DNA from: M3007 sp964550795
GTDB lineage: Bacteria; Bacteroidota; Bacteroidia; Chitinophagales; Saprospiraceae
Direction of reading: 5' to 3'
DNA length: 64,000 nucleotides
Assembly: GCA_964550795.1 (NCBI GenBank)
Contig: CAZKBH010000015.1
Coordinates: forward strand, 1-64,000
The notes under the pieces are model-generated. The model was not told the DNA's origin. It did no database searches and saw only the letters and a program-made list of their open reading frames with translations. Each line of letters opens with the position of its first letter. The stretch's first letter is position 1. Shown here one piece after another: positions 44,715-53,834 of the stretch. The position numbers and the translations under genes were made by a program.

Positions 44715-47055
44715 TTCAGAACCGACCTCGCAAAAAGTTCCTTTTGGGCAAAAGGTAGCCTTCGGATTGGGTATGCTTGCCAATCAAATGTTCCCAGCCG
44801 CTTTGGGGATATTTATGGTTGTGCTCGTTCAGGATTTAGGCTTCCCGGGCTGGATGTGGGGCATCCTGTTTTTCCTGCCCCGGGTTTATGATTCTATCAC
44901 CGACCCGATTATGGGTTTTATCACGGACAATACCCGCTCTGTATGGGGCAGACGCAGACAGTATGTCTTTATTGGTGCCTTGATCATGGGCATTTCCTTT
45001 GTGGCGATGTGGCAATTGCACCGTGAAAATGGTGTGGAATATAACTTCATGTACTTCCTGCTTTGGTCGCTTGTATTCTATACCGGGCTTACGATTTTTA
45101 GTGTGCCTTATGTCGCCATGGGCTACGAGATGACCGATGATTTCCATGAGCGCACCAATATTATGGCCGTAGCGCAGTGGATCGGGCAATGGGCTTGGGT
45201 CATTGCGCCCTGGTTTTGGATTGTGATGTACGATCCCTCCTGGTTTGAAAATGCAGATACCGCTACCCGATCACTTTCTGTATGGGTGGGTATATTCTGT
45301 ATGATTTTGGCTATGATTCCCGCTTTTTTCATTAAAAGCAAATCCACCAAAGAGGATGAGAGCCTCATCCCCCTGAGTTGGAAAAATGTGGGTGGCGGCC
45401 TCAAAGAAATAGTGAACGGGTTCAAAGAAGCCTTTCGGATTCGCCCGTTCAGAAAACTTTGTATTTCGACCTTTTTGATTTTTAATGCCTTCAACACGGT
45501 AGCCTCCTTCTCTTTTTTCATCATTGTTTATTATTTGTTCAATGGGAATACGGAAGCGGCAGGTGTCTGGCCGACTTTATTTGGAAGTGTAGGGGCTTTG
45601 GTGACCACGTTCGCGGTCATACCTACCGTGGCATGGATGTCCGGGAAAATGGGCAAGAAAAATGCCTTTATGCTCTCGCAGGGTATCTCCCTCATCGGAT
45701 ATTTCTTGTTTTGGTTCCTGTTTGTGCCCGGCAAACCGTACATGTACATGTTCGCACTTCCATTCTTTTCCTTTGGTATCGGCAGTTTGTTCACCCTGAT
45801 GATGTCTATGACTGCGGATGTATGTGATTTGGACGAATTGAACACAGGCAAACGACGGGAAGGCATTTTCGGCGCTATTTACTGGTGGATGGTGAAATTT
45901 GGTTTTGCCATTGCCGGCTTGATGAGCGGCGCTATCATGAGTTTTGTAGGGTTCACCCCCGATGCGGACGTCCAGCCAGAAGGTGCGGTATCGGGACTAA
46001 GGATGTTCTTTTCGGTAGTTCCTATTGCGGGAACCTTGATTGCGATGTGGATCATGCGCGATTATGATGTGTCTGAAGAACGCGCTCAGGAAATACGGAC
46101 AGCCATCAATCAGAAAAAAGCAGCCACGACCAGTTCCTCTGCTTATTTGTCTGGCAAATTGCTTGGACTGAGTAAAGGATTGAATTTGAACACCAGCACG
46201 GGTTTGAATTTCAGCGGAAAATCCACGACGGAAATCAAGTCGTTGTTTGCGCACTCGCTCAACAAAGGCTTACACGGATTGTGTTTCAGCCCATACACCG
46301 AAGGTCAGGGCGTGGGAGATACCTTGTCTGAATCCCAGATTCGCCGGCGTATGGAAATCGTTGCGCCCCATACCAAATGGGTTCGTTCCTTCTCCTGTAC
46401 CCAGGGAAATGAATTGATTCCAAAAGTGGCCCGGGAAAAAGATTTGAAAACCATGGTGGGCGCCTGGATAAGTCAGGACAAGGAAAGAAACGAAAGAGAA
46501 ATCAAGGCGCTCGTCCAATTGGCTGAAGCAGGATTGGTGGACATCGCAGCGGTGGGCAACGAAGTATTACAGCGCAATGAGCTTTCCGAACAAGCCATCA
46601 TTCAATACCTGCAGCAAGTAAGAGCATTGCTGCCCAAACACATACCCTTGGGTTATGTAGATGCCTATTATCATTTCCTCGACAAGCCCGCTTTGGTAGA
46701 TGCCTGCGACGTGATTTTGATCAACTGCTACCCGTTCTGGGAAGGTGCCGATAATGAACACGCCTTGCATTACCTGCAACACATGGTTACCCTGACGAAT
46801 CAGGTAGCCAAAGGCAAAAAAGTGATCGTCACGGAAACAGGTTGGCCAAGCAAGGGGCAAAATGTACAGGGCGCCCATCCATCGGCTGAAAATGCGATGA
46901 AATACTTTGTCAATACCCAGCACTGGACTACAGACCATAACATTGAAATGTTCTATTTCTCCTCCTTCGACGAATCCTGGAAACTTCATCACGAAGGGGA
47001 AGTGGGTACGCAATGGGGCTTGTGGGATATCAATGAAAAACAAAAGTTTGGTTGA
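44707..47055 (+). CDS. GPH/MFS sugar transporter fused to a GH17 domain
   Basis: 782 residues. Residues 1-460 are a 12-helix glycoside-pentoside-hexuronide type transporter: LPRVYDSITDPIMGFITDNT, the GRRRQY loop, and a mid-protein GKMGKKNAF and LDELNTGKRREGIFGA. After a linker of about 30 residues, residues 495-782 form a full GH17 domain with IRSFSC-like WVRSFSCTQGNE, acid/base Glu in IAAVGNEVL and nucleophile Glu in IVTETGWPSKG. With an even number of helices both termini, and hence the enzyme, should be cytoplasmic. Import and first cleavage of beta-1,3-oligosaccharides would thus be physically coupled. The domain is a close paralogue of the next gene. I saw no stop or frame break at the junction. 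Confidence 0.85.
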   Translation: MSNSEPTSQKVPFGQKVAFGLGMLANQMFPAALGIFMVVLVQDLGFPGWMWGILFFLPRVYDSITDPIMGFITDNTRSVWGRRRQYVFIGALIMGISFVAMWQLHRENGVEYNFMYFLLWSLVFYTGLTIFSVPYVAMGYEMTDDFHERTNIMAVAQWIGQWAWVIAPWFWIVMYDPSWFENADTATRSLSVWVGIFCMILAMIPAFFIKSKSTKEDESLIPLSWKNVGGGLKEIVNGFKEAFRIRPFRKLCISTFLIFNAFNTVASFSFFIIVYYLFNGNTEAAGVWPTLFGSVGALVTTFAVIPTVAWMSGKMGKKNAFMLSQGISLIGYFLFWFLFVPGKPYMYMFALPFFSFGIGSLFTLMMSMTADVCDLDELNTGKRREGIFGAIYWWMVKFGFAIAGLMSGAIMSFVGFTPDADVQPEGAVSGLRMFFSVVPIAGTLIAMWIMRDYDVSEERAQEIRTAINQKKAATTSSSAYLSGKLLGLSKGLNLNTSTGLNFSGKSTTEIKSLFAHSLNKGLHGLCFSPYTEGQGVGDTLSESQIRRRMEIVAPHTKWVRSFSCTQGNELIPKVAREKDLKTMVGAWISQDKERNEREIKALVQLAEAGLVDIAAVGNEVLQRNELSEQAIIQYLQQVRALLPKHIPLGYVDAYYHFLDKPALVDACDVILINCYPFWEGADNEHALHYLQHMVTLTNQVAKGKKVIVTETGWPSKGQNVQGAHPSAENAMKYFVNTQHWTTDHNIEMFYFSSFDESWKLHHEGEVGTQWGLWDINEKQKFG

Positions 47056-47126
47056 AATTGGGATTGGGGTTATGTCAAAAGTCTAGATTGAAAATTTGTT
47101 GCGGAATTATATTTTGATTCTCATAA

Positions 47127-47159
47127 AATCCTATAAGGTTTTTAAAACCTTATAGGATT
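47127..47159. repeat. CCTATAAGG palindrome, family C, copy 1
   Basis: Perfect 16-bp arms AATCCTATAAGGTTTT / AAAACCTTATAGGATT with one base between, in the 207-base spacer between the two GH17-coding genes. It may act as a terminator or attenuator; the same core occurs at 61937-61970. Confidence 0.75.
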
Positions 47160-47262
47160 CGATTAGCCAGAATTCAAACATTATTTCTTGTAGAAACCAA
47201 TGAGAGACCTTTTTGTACAACCCCATGGCCCGTCTGCTTCACACTAAAAGCATCCTAAAATC

Positions 47263-48147
47263 ATGTCATTTAAACAAGGAAAAATCTTAACCCTCTCTGG
47301 AATAGACTATTCCGGCAAATCTCCCGAACAGGTTCAAAACCTATTTCGGCAAACATTGGAAAGTGGCATGCATGGCCTCTGCTACAGTGCATACGAAGAA
47401 GGCCAGGAGCCCGGCGACGTATTAACCATTGAGCAGATCCGGCGGCGCATGACAATCATTGCCCCTTACACGAAATGGATACGCTCCTTTTCCTGTATAG
47501 AAGGCAACGAGCTGGTGCCAAAAGTAGCGCGTGAGTTCGGGATAAAAACCCTCGTGGGCGCCTGGTTGGGAAAGGATAAAGACCTGAACGAACAGGAAAT
47601 TAACGGCCTCATACAATTGGCCCAGGAAGGCTACGTGGACATTGCCGCTGTTGGCAACGAAGTGCTCTACCGGAAAGACCTGAGCGAGGATGACTTACTG
47701 AATTACATCCACCGAGTAAAAAAGGCGATCCCGGAGGTGCAGGTTGGGTATGTGGACGCCTATTACGAGTTCACCGATTGCCCCAGAATCACGGAGGCTT
47801 GCGATGTTATTCTGTCCAATTGTTATCCTTTTTGGGAAGGCTGTCAGATAGACTATTCATTGGTATACATGAAACAGATGTACCAGCAGGCAGTACAGGC
47901 CGCTAATGGCAAAAAAGTGATTATCACGGAAACGGGCTGGCCGAGCCAGGGGAAAAGTCTTGAAGGTGCTGAACCCTCTGCGGAGAATGCCATGAAATAC
48001 TTCATCAATGCCCAGCAATGGGCTCGTGAGGAGAACATCGAGATCTTTTATTTCTCCTCCTTCGATGAATCCTGGAAAGTAGGCGCCGAAGGCGACGTGG
48101 GTGCTTATTGGGGCCTGTGGGACATGCACCAACAACTCAAATTTTAA
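47263..48147 (+). CDS. Stand-alone cytoplasmic GH17-like enzyme
   Basis: 294 residues, no signal peptide. Compact GH17 barrel with acid/base Glu in DIAAVGNEVLYRK (E133) and nucleophile in IITETGWPSQG (E223), then EIFYFSSFDESWK. It aligns along its whole length with the GH17 part of the preceding transporter fusion (GIDYSGKS versus GLNFSGKS at the start, GLWD near both ends), so one arose by duplication of the other. Probably trims imported beta-1,3-oligosaccharides in the cytoplasm. Confidence 0.85.
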   Translation: MSFKQGKILTLSGIDYSGKSPEQVQNLFRQTLESGMHGLCYSAYEEGQEPGDVLTIEQIRRRMTIIAPYTKWIRSFSCIEGNELVPKVAREFGIKTLVGAWLGKDKDLNEQEINGLIQLAQEGYVDIAAVGNEVLYRKDLSEDDLLNYIHRVKKAIPEVQVGYVDAYYEFTDCPRITEACDVILSNCYPFWEGCQIDYSLVYMKQMYQQAVQAANGKKVIITETGWPSQGKSLEGAEPSAENAMKYFINAQQWAREENIEIFYFSSFDESWKVGAEGDVGAYWGLWDMHQQLKF

Positions 48148-48206
48148 CATTTCTGGCCTCACAAACCGTTGAGGCTATCTTTTTAATGATTGTAAAAATT
48201 GACACA

Positions 48207-50039
48207 ATGAAGTACTTCACTCTTTTTTCGTTTCTGCTTTTATCTGCTTTAGGGCATGGGCAGATCACATTCCCAATTGACTTTGAGTCAAACACCATTC
48301 CCTACACGTTCACCGATTTTAGCGGCGGGCAAATGAGCCGGGAGGATAACCCCGATATGTCCGGGATCAATACCAGCGCCAAAGTGGCGCGTATGATCAA
48401 AAATGCCGGTGATCCCTGGGGTGGCAGCTTTTTGGAACTAGCCAACCCGGTTGATTTATCAACGAACAGGCATTTTAAAATAAAAGTTTGGACACCGGGC
48501 GCAGGCCGCAAAGTGTTGTTGAAAATAGAGAACCCAACCAATGGGGCAATTGCCTACGAACAAGAAGAAGTAACAACCGTTGGCAATGCATGGGAAACCC
48601 TGGTTTTTGACTTCACAGGCGCCAATCCTGCGAATATCTACCAAAAAATGGTATTCATTTTCGACCTTGGAACGATTGGAAACGGCTCTTCCAATTTCAC
48701 CTTTTATATCGACGACATTGAGCAATTCAATGGTGGCAGTGGAAAAGCGCAGGTAGATCTGCCCATCACTTTTCAGGACACCGCTACGGTAGATTACAAA
48801 TTGACCGACTTTGGCGGCAACGCCTCTTCCATCGTGGTGGACCCAACCGATCCGGCGAACCTTGTAGGGAAGGCTATCAAAACAAACATGGCTGAATCTT
48901 GGGCCGGCACCACCAATGGCGGCAGCGGCCTGGCCTCTTCCATTCCTTTCAACGCATCCAATACCAAAATGACCGTGCGGGTATGGTCGCCGGATGCAAA
49001 TACGCCTATTCGCCTGAAGGTAGAAAACGCAGCCGATCCAACCGTCAGTGTCGAAACAGAAACAAACACCACAATGGCAGGCCAGTGGGAAACCCTGGAG
49101 TTCAATTTCAGTAATCAGGCACCAGGTACGGCCGCACTGAACCTGGCCAGCACCTACAACAAAGTTTCTATCTTCTTCAACTTTGGCACTACTGGAGCTA
49201 TGGCAGGGGAGAAGACCTACTATTGGGATGATGTCAAGTTCGTCGGAGGCGGAGGCGGTGGATTGGCACAGGTAAATCTGCCCATCACCTTTCAGGACAC
49301 CGCTACGGTGGCCTATAATTTGGTTGATTTTGGTGGCAACGCATCCTCTATTGTTGAGGATCCTACCAACCCGGCGAACCTCGTAGGCAAGGCTATCAAA
49401 ACGGGGGCGGCCGAACTTTGGGCCGGCACTTCCAACGGGGGCAGCGGCCTGGCCTCCCCCATCCCTTTCACCGCATCCAGCACCAAAATGACCGTGCGGG
49501 TATGGTCGCCCGATGCGAATACGCCTATTCGCCTGAAGGTAGAAAATGCAGGCGATCCAACCGTCAGTGTCGAAACAGAAACAAACACCACGATGGCAGG
49601 CCAGTGGGAAACCCTGGAGTTCAATTTCAGTAATCAGGCACCAGGTACGGCCGCACTGAACCTGGCCAGCACCTACAACAAAGTTTCTATCTTCTTCAAC
49701 TTTGGCACCACCGGAGCCATGGCCGGGGAGAAGACTTATTATTGGGACGATGTCAGATTTGGCGGCCAGGTAAGTGTCAAAAATCTGGAAGCAGCAGCGG
49801 CCGGCATTCAAATCTACCCGAACCCCGCTGTGGATTTTTGCACCATTACTTTTCCTGAAATGTTGACGGAGCCTGCTCAACTGTCTGTGCTGGATGCAAA
49901 TGGACGACTTGTAAAAGCGCTTACGATCGCACAGCAGAATTCTTTGCTGGACTTACAAGGGTTCAATAACGGGTTTTACTATCTTCGAATTGAAAAAGAC
50001 GGTAAAAGTTACTTCCAGAAGTTGAGCATTGTAAGGTAA
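48207..50039 (+). CDS. T9SS-exported protein with three CBM-like modules
   Basis: 610 residues from the ATG at 48207 (MKYFTLFSFLLLSALGHGQ leader). Three beta-sandwich modules follow. The first spans about 20-180. The second and third (from about 181 and 354) are nearly identical and each carry PITFQDTATV, TKMTVRVWSPDANTPIRLKV and TYYWDDV. No catalytic residues. The C-terminus (from about 528: IQIYPNPAVDF.., FYYLRIEKDGKSYFQKLSIV) is a type A type IX sorting domain. Its position after the glycosidases suggests a cell-surface or secreted glucan-binding protein. Confidence 0.8.
   Translation: MKYFTLFSFLLLSALGHGQITFPIDFESNTIPYTFTDFSGGQMSREDNPDMSGINTSAKVARMIKNAGDPWGGSFLELANPVDLSTNRHFKIKVWTPGAGRKVLLKIENPTNGAIAYEQEEVTTVGNAWETLVFDFTGANPANIYQKMVFIFDLGTIGNGSSNFTFYIDDIEQFNGGSGKAQVDLPITFQDTATVDYKLTDFGGNASSIVVDPTDPANLVGKAIKTNMAESWAGTTNGGSGLASSIPFNASNTKMTVRVWSPDANTPIRLKVENAADPTVSVETETNTTMAGQWETLEFNFSNQAPGTAALNLASTYNKVSIFFNFGTTGAMAGEKTYYWDDVKFVGGGGGGLAQVNLPITFQDTATVAYNLVDFGGNASSIVEDPTNPANLVGKAIKTGAAELWAGTSNGGSGLASPIPFTASSTKMTVRVWSPDANTPIRLKVENAGDPTVSVETETNTTMAGQWETLEFNFSNQAPGTAALNLASTYNKVSIFFNFGTTGAMAGEKTYYWDDVRFGGQVSVKNLEAAAAGIQIYPNPAVDFCTITFPEMLTEPAQLSVLDANGRLVKALTIAQQNSLLDLQGFNNGFYYLRIEKDGKSYFQKLSIVR
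48750..49775 (+). repeat. Tandem 519-bp module duplication
   Basis: Unit 1 starts at 48750 and unit 2 at 49269 (CAGGTAGATCTGCCCATCAC and CAGGTAAATCTGCCCATCAC). The period is 519 bases, exactly 173 codons. Similarity at the DNA level is very high in the second half of the unit, pointing to a recent duplication. Confidence 0.85.
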
Positions 50040-50184
50040 GAAGAAGTATACCTTCGGTACTTAACAAGAGCGGTAAAAGGCTTGAATAGAATAGCCTCGA
50101 TTTTTAATCGGGGCTATTCTTATTTAAGAGCATGTTGGGGATTTCCAATAAAGAAGGAGCCGCTTGAATGATGCAAATTACAGT

Positions 50185-50227
50185 CCGCTTGCGCGAAGCT
50201 GACTCAATACCAAGCCCAACGCACGCT
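50185..50227 (+). repeat. Family A repeat, partial copy
   Basis: CGCTTGCGCGAAGCT and ATACCAAGCCCAACGCACGC, ending at the stop codon of the DUF3667 gene. The palindromic tail of the unit is missing. Confidence 0.65.
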
Positions 50228-51092
50228 AAATAACCCAAAACGCCACGAACATGACCAGTTTCCGGTAAAGAATATATGCAAATGCATAAAAGGCGAAAAA
50301 CAGGACCGCTTTTATACCCAGAGCGAACCAACTCCCTCCATAAAAATGGCGCGTGGCTATTAAATGAAACGGCAATAACGCCGCTAATAACATTAAAAGC
50401 AAGGTAATACTATGTGCATTAAAGAGCAACAAAATGGCCACGCCAACAATCATCATAAATAAGATAAAAAAGGCAAACCAGTGCGTTGCAAAAATCAAAT
50501 GGCATAGAAACAAACGGTTTTGTTTGTAGAACAAGCCCCAAAAGACCAGACCAAGAAATGGGACGAATACATAGAGCATTCCTTTGGTGAGGTTACTAAT
50601 TTCGGTATCCATAATGGATATAGCTGCCTCCACACTCATGCCCCTTTCTGCAGCGTAAGTGTCTACCCAGGTCCTAATCGGCAGTCCGTTCCATAATTGC
50701 ATCTCTGATTCATACACGAATGTCAACAGCGGGGCAAAAGCATCGTTTTCGCTAAATATCAGGAAGAAGATCAGGTTGACTAACAAAAACACCTGCAAAG
50801 GTTTGAGATATGCACTTCTGCGCCCGGTGATATAGGCCGCCGACAGTTCACTCGGCCGGGTCAAGAGTAGCCGAATGGTGCGGAACAGTTTGGAGTCGAG
50901 GTGGGTAAAATCTTCCAACAGCGATTGCGCATAGGTTTGCAGGCTTAAATCGCTGGCTGAGATGCGTTTTTCGCCACAGGAATGGCAAAACAGCCCGACA
51001 AATGTAGTACCGCAGGTAGGGCAGGATTCAGGTGGGGTTTCACTGATATGAATACCCGGCACCTTTTCAGTTTGTGTAGCAGCTGGAACCAT
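50226..51092 (-). CDS. DUF3667 family membrane protein
   Basis: 288 residues. An N-terminal zinc ribbon (CPTCGTTFVGLFCHSCGEK) is followed by a helical stretch and LLTRPSELSAAYITGRR, the hallmark of DUF3667. Then come about five membrane helices (VFLLVNLIFFLIF, MLYVFVPFLGLVFWGLFY, FAFFILFMMIVGVAILLLF, and others). Function unknown; such genes are common in Bacteroidota. The stop lies within the end of a family A repeat. Monocistronic. Confidence 0.85.
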   Translation of the reverse strand: MVPAATQTEKVPGIHISETPPESCPTCGTTFVGLFCHSCGEKRISASDLSLQTYAQSLLEDFTHLDSKLFRTIRLLLTRPSELSAAYITGRRSAYLKPLQVFLLVNLIFFLIFSENDAFAPLLTFVYESEMQLWNGLPIRTWVDTYAAERGMSVEAAISIMDTEISNLTKGMLYVFVPFLGLVFWGLFYKQNRLFLCHLIFATHWFAFFILFMMIVGVAILLLFNAHSITLLLMLLAALLPFHLIATRHFYGGSWFALGIKAVLFFAFYAFAYILYRKLVMFVAFWVI

Positions 51093-51196
51093 GTGGCAAA
51101 TCTACGGTATATATGCTTTACTTGACTTAGACCCGAGCGAGGGCTTAGCGCCAGCGGATCTGGCAGCAAAACAAAAATTACCAGTAGTATGGGGAA

Positions 51197-53716
51197 TTAC
51201 CTAACTAAAGTTACATCGCCGTATATGCTGATTTCTTCTCCTTCGTCAAGTCGAAGGCGGCTAACATACACATATACACCCACATTGGCAGGTTTCCCAC
51301 GGACGAGGCCATCCCAGGCTGCATCAGGTCCCTGTCCGCTAAATACCAGGCTTCCCCAGCGGTCGAAGATGTCGAGGCTTTCTACCTGCACACCGGCCCC
51401 GGGATAGACACGGAAAAGTTCATTTTCAATGCCTCCGGGTCTGAATATGTTGGGTTGATACACGCGCACTTCCGGAAGCACCCTTAGCGTGTCCGATGCC
51501 CTGCACTGGCCCAGTTCTGCGACTAGGATATACACGCCCGGATCGGTGATAATCCGATTGAGTTCAGGCGTCCCGTCTTGCCATAGATAGCTTGCATTGG
51601 CTGGGGATATGGTTGGGCGGACCATTTGCTGCGCACCTTCCCCGAGCCTGAAGTCATCTCCTATGCGCACCCCCGGTGTGGCCAGCACGTCAATAAGAAG
51701 CGTTTGAGACAAGGTGCAGTTGTTGTTTTCGAGCGACAAAGTGATGGCATATATTTCGGCAGACGGCCAATTCACTTCGATTTCGGCGGCGTTTGCAGGC
51801 CAATTGGGTATGGGCGGATTGATTTGCCATGTCCACTGCGTGCCAGGAGCCTGGGGCGGCGTTTGTAATGTTAGGGGATCGAGCCTACACGTCAAATCGG
51901 GTAGCGAGAATGCTGCATCGAGTACCGTAATAGTCAACTCAAGCGACTGGCTTACTTCGCAAAACCCCTGGTTGGTTGCGCTTAGGCTATACAATCCGGA
52001 GCTGTTGACCGCTCGATTCAGCTCGGGCCAGCCATCGCTCCATGTCCAGGTTGTGGCGTTGGTAAGTTGCGGTTGCAGGATGATAGTGGTATCTTTACAG
52101 AAAGACAGTGGGGTAGGTAATGAGATTTGGGGGCGGTTCAGCACCACAAGTTCACGCGTGAAAGTATCCTGGACACATTCGGAGATCGCAATCTGGCGAA
52201 TCGTGAATCGGCCAGGCGTGTCAAATCGTACTTCTGGCGGAGTCAAACCGCTGAACGTGGCTGGCAGGCCAAGGCCGAAATCCCATAAGGCTGAGGAGGC
52301 ACCGCCATTTTCCAATTGGTCCGGGCGCAAAGACACCCCCGCACAAACGGTGTCTGGCAGATTAAACGTGGCGCTCACTCCAATCAATGCGGGCGTATCT
52401 TCACAAAAAGTACTCACTCCGGCCGCCAAGCCCTGCGCCCACACAAAAACGGCTTGGGTGGCGGTTACATTTACGCCGCCAAATGACGGCTGTACGGAAA
52501 CCTCGGTCAAAGTGGCCGGCCTAAGCAAACCACACCATGGCGCACCTGCGCATGCCGGCAGCACCAGTGAAGTGTCCATACGGAGTAATAAGCTGCTGTT
52601 GGTTGATTGGGGACGACGCGATGCGGCCAGCCAGAATTCTGTCCCTTGGCTTACGGCATCTGCCCGTATGGGCGTGATATCGCTTAGGCCCCGGTATTGC
52701 ACACCCTTGAGCAACTCGCCGGCTTGATTCGCCCGCAGGAGTACGCTGCTTTGGAAGCCATCAATGAGGGCAACAAACGTGGAATCGTCTGCCCAGAGCA
52801 ATGTGCTGTTGGCCCGCGCCTGGGATTCGGTAACCACGCATCCGGCTGTAAGCGCGAGGGAGGCGTCCAATTTTACGGCCAGACACTCACTCGACGCGGC
52901 GCTTTGCCGTCCTACTGCCCAAAATCCGCCATCCGGGGTGGCCATTGCTGAGGAGATATTGATGTCGGAGATGTCTTTGCCCGCGATCAGTTGGCCTGAA
53001 ATCCGGTCGTAAAGCCGCAACCGCATTCGATTTCCCGATTCAAAATAGGAGTGAAAAAGCACTTTGGATTCATCCGCCGAAAGCACAATATCGCTCCTGA
53101 TGAGCACCAATCCCAATCCTTGCGCTCCTGTTGATTGTGCGGTTGACCAGGCAAGCGATCCTTCAGGAGTGAAGCAGGCAAGTGTGTAATCTGCCGCAAT
53201 AATCCCATGCACACAGGCCCAACCCTCTTGGGTTACCCGCAACCTGAAATGAGCGGAGGAGAGGTTTGTCCCGAGCTGGTTGAGCAATCTGACCCATAAA
53301 GGATTCCAGTTGGCGTCAAATCTGGCAAGAAAGAGCTGCGCCCCTACCACTACCGTTGGAAACGGCTCTTCATCGGTCAGGATAATCGCGTATTTTTCAC
53401 CTGATGCGCTTTCTGCAAAATCTAGTAATACGGCTCCGGGCGAGTTGAACGCATTTTGGATTTTTCGGGCAACGCCCACCGGGTTGCCATCCGCTCCTAT
53501 TCGAATCAATTGCGAGGGCGTCGCCGGGCCTGCATCATTGGTGGGCCCAGCCAAAAGCCACGCCCCTCCACCCGTTGCCGGTTTGAGGCGCTGGATATAG
53601 TTGTTGCCAAGGGGTTCTCCCCAGGCTATCGCTTTGAGGGAGCTGTTTTGCGCGTGCAAAGCAGCCAGAATGCAGACTTGAAGTAAGGCAGAACAAATCA
53701 GCGTACGCAATGACAT
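51197..53716 (-). CDS. Secreted multi-domain protein with T9SS type B (gliding motility-associated) C-terminus
   Basis: 839 residues. Signal peptide (ICSALLQVCILAALHAQ). The first 420 residues are a beta-propeller-like region with repeated short DGxFWxVG-type motifs (ATPDGGFWAVGRQ). PKD/Ig-like domains with Cys pairs follow (about 430-740). The C-terminal 90 residues are a CHU_C/type B sorting domain: PNIFRPGGIENELFRVYP, IFDRWGSLVFSG, WDGLVRGKPANVGVYVYV and ISIYGDVTLVR. It should be exported by the type IX system. Confidence 0.88.
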   Translation of the reverse strand: MSLRTLICSALLQVCILAALHAQNSSLKAIAWGEPLGNNYIQRLKPATGGGAWLLAGPTNDAGPATPSQLIRIGADGNPVGVARKIQNAFNSPGAVLLDFAESASGEKYAIILTDEEPFPTVVVGAQLFLARFDANWNPLWVRLLNQLGTNLSSAHFRLRVTQEGWACVHGIIAADYTLACFTPEGSLAWSTAQSTGAQGLGLVLIRSDIVLSADESKVLFHSYFESGNRMRLRLYDRISGQLIAGKDISDINISSAMATPDGGFWAVGRQSAASSECLAVKLDASLALTAGCVVTESQARANSTLLWADDSTFVALIDGFQSSVLLRANQAGELLKGVQYRGLSDITPIRADAVSQGTEFWLAASRRPQSTNSSLLLRMDTSLVLPACAGAPWCGLLRPATLTEVSVQPSFGGVNVTATQAVFVWAQGLAAGVSTFCEDTPALIGVSATFNLPDTVCAGVSLRPDQLENGGASSALWDFGLGLPATFSGLTPPEVRFDTPGRFTIRQIAISECVQDTFTRELVVLNRPQISLPTPLSFCKDTTIILQPQLTNATTWTWSDGWPELNRAVNSSGLYSLSATNQGFCEVSQSLELTITVLDAAFSLPDLTCRLDPLTLQTPPQAPGTQWTWQINPPIPNWPANAAEIEVNWPSAEIYAITLSLENNNCTLSQTLLIDVLATPGVRIGDDFRLGEGAQQMVRPTISPANASYLWQDGTPELNRIITDPGVYILVAELGQCRASDTLRVLPEVRVYQPNIFRPGGIENELFRVYPGAGVQVESLDIFDRWGSLVFSGQGPDAAWDGLVRGKPANVGVYVYVSRLRLDEGEEISIYGDVTLVR

Positions 53717-53834
53717 GACTAGTAAATCGTGTGAAATGGATATAACATAGGCCTCATTTTTATGTTTTAAAAGTGGTCTTTTTTCCTTTTAAGGGGGGGA
53801 TATGTACAAAACCACCCTGTTGGCTATAAATCAA

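Noticed and set aside
48459..49880. 473-codon open frame on the minus strand
   Set aside because: Shadow of the duplicated CBM-like protein; it repeats only because the sense DNA repeats.
28631..50039. Canonical SusC/SusD pair
   Set aside because: Looked for and not found: no TonB-dependent receptor plug or TonB box and no SusD-like lipoprotein in this locus.
51714..52727. 337-codon open frame on the plus strand
   Set aside because: Antisense to the T9SS type B gene; its translation is Ser/Pro-rich without domains, whereas the minus-strand frame has a signal peptide, PKD-like domains and a sorting domain.
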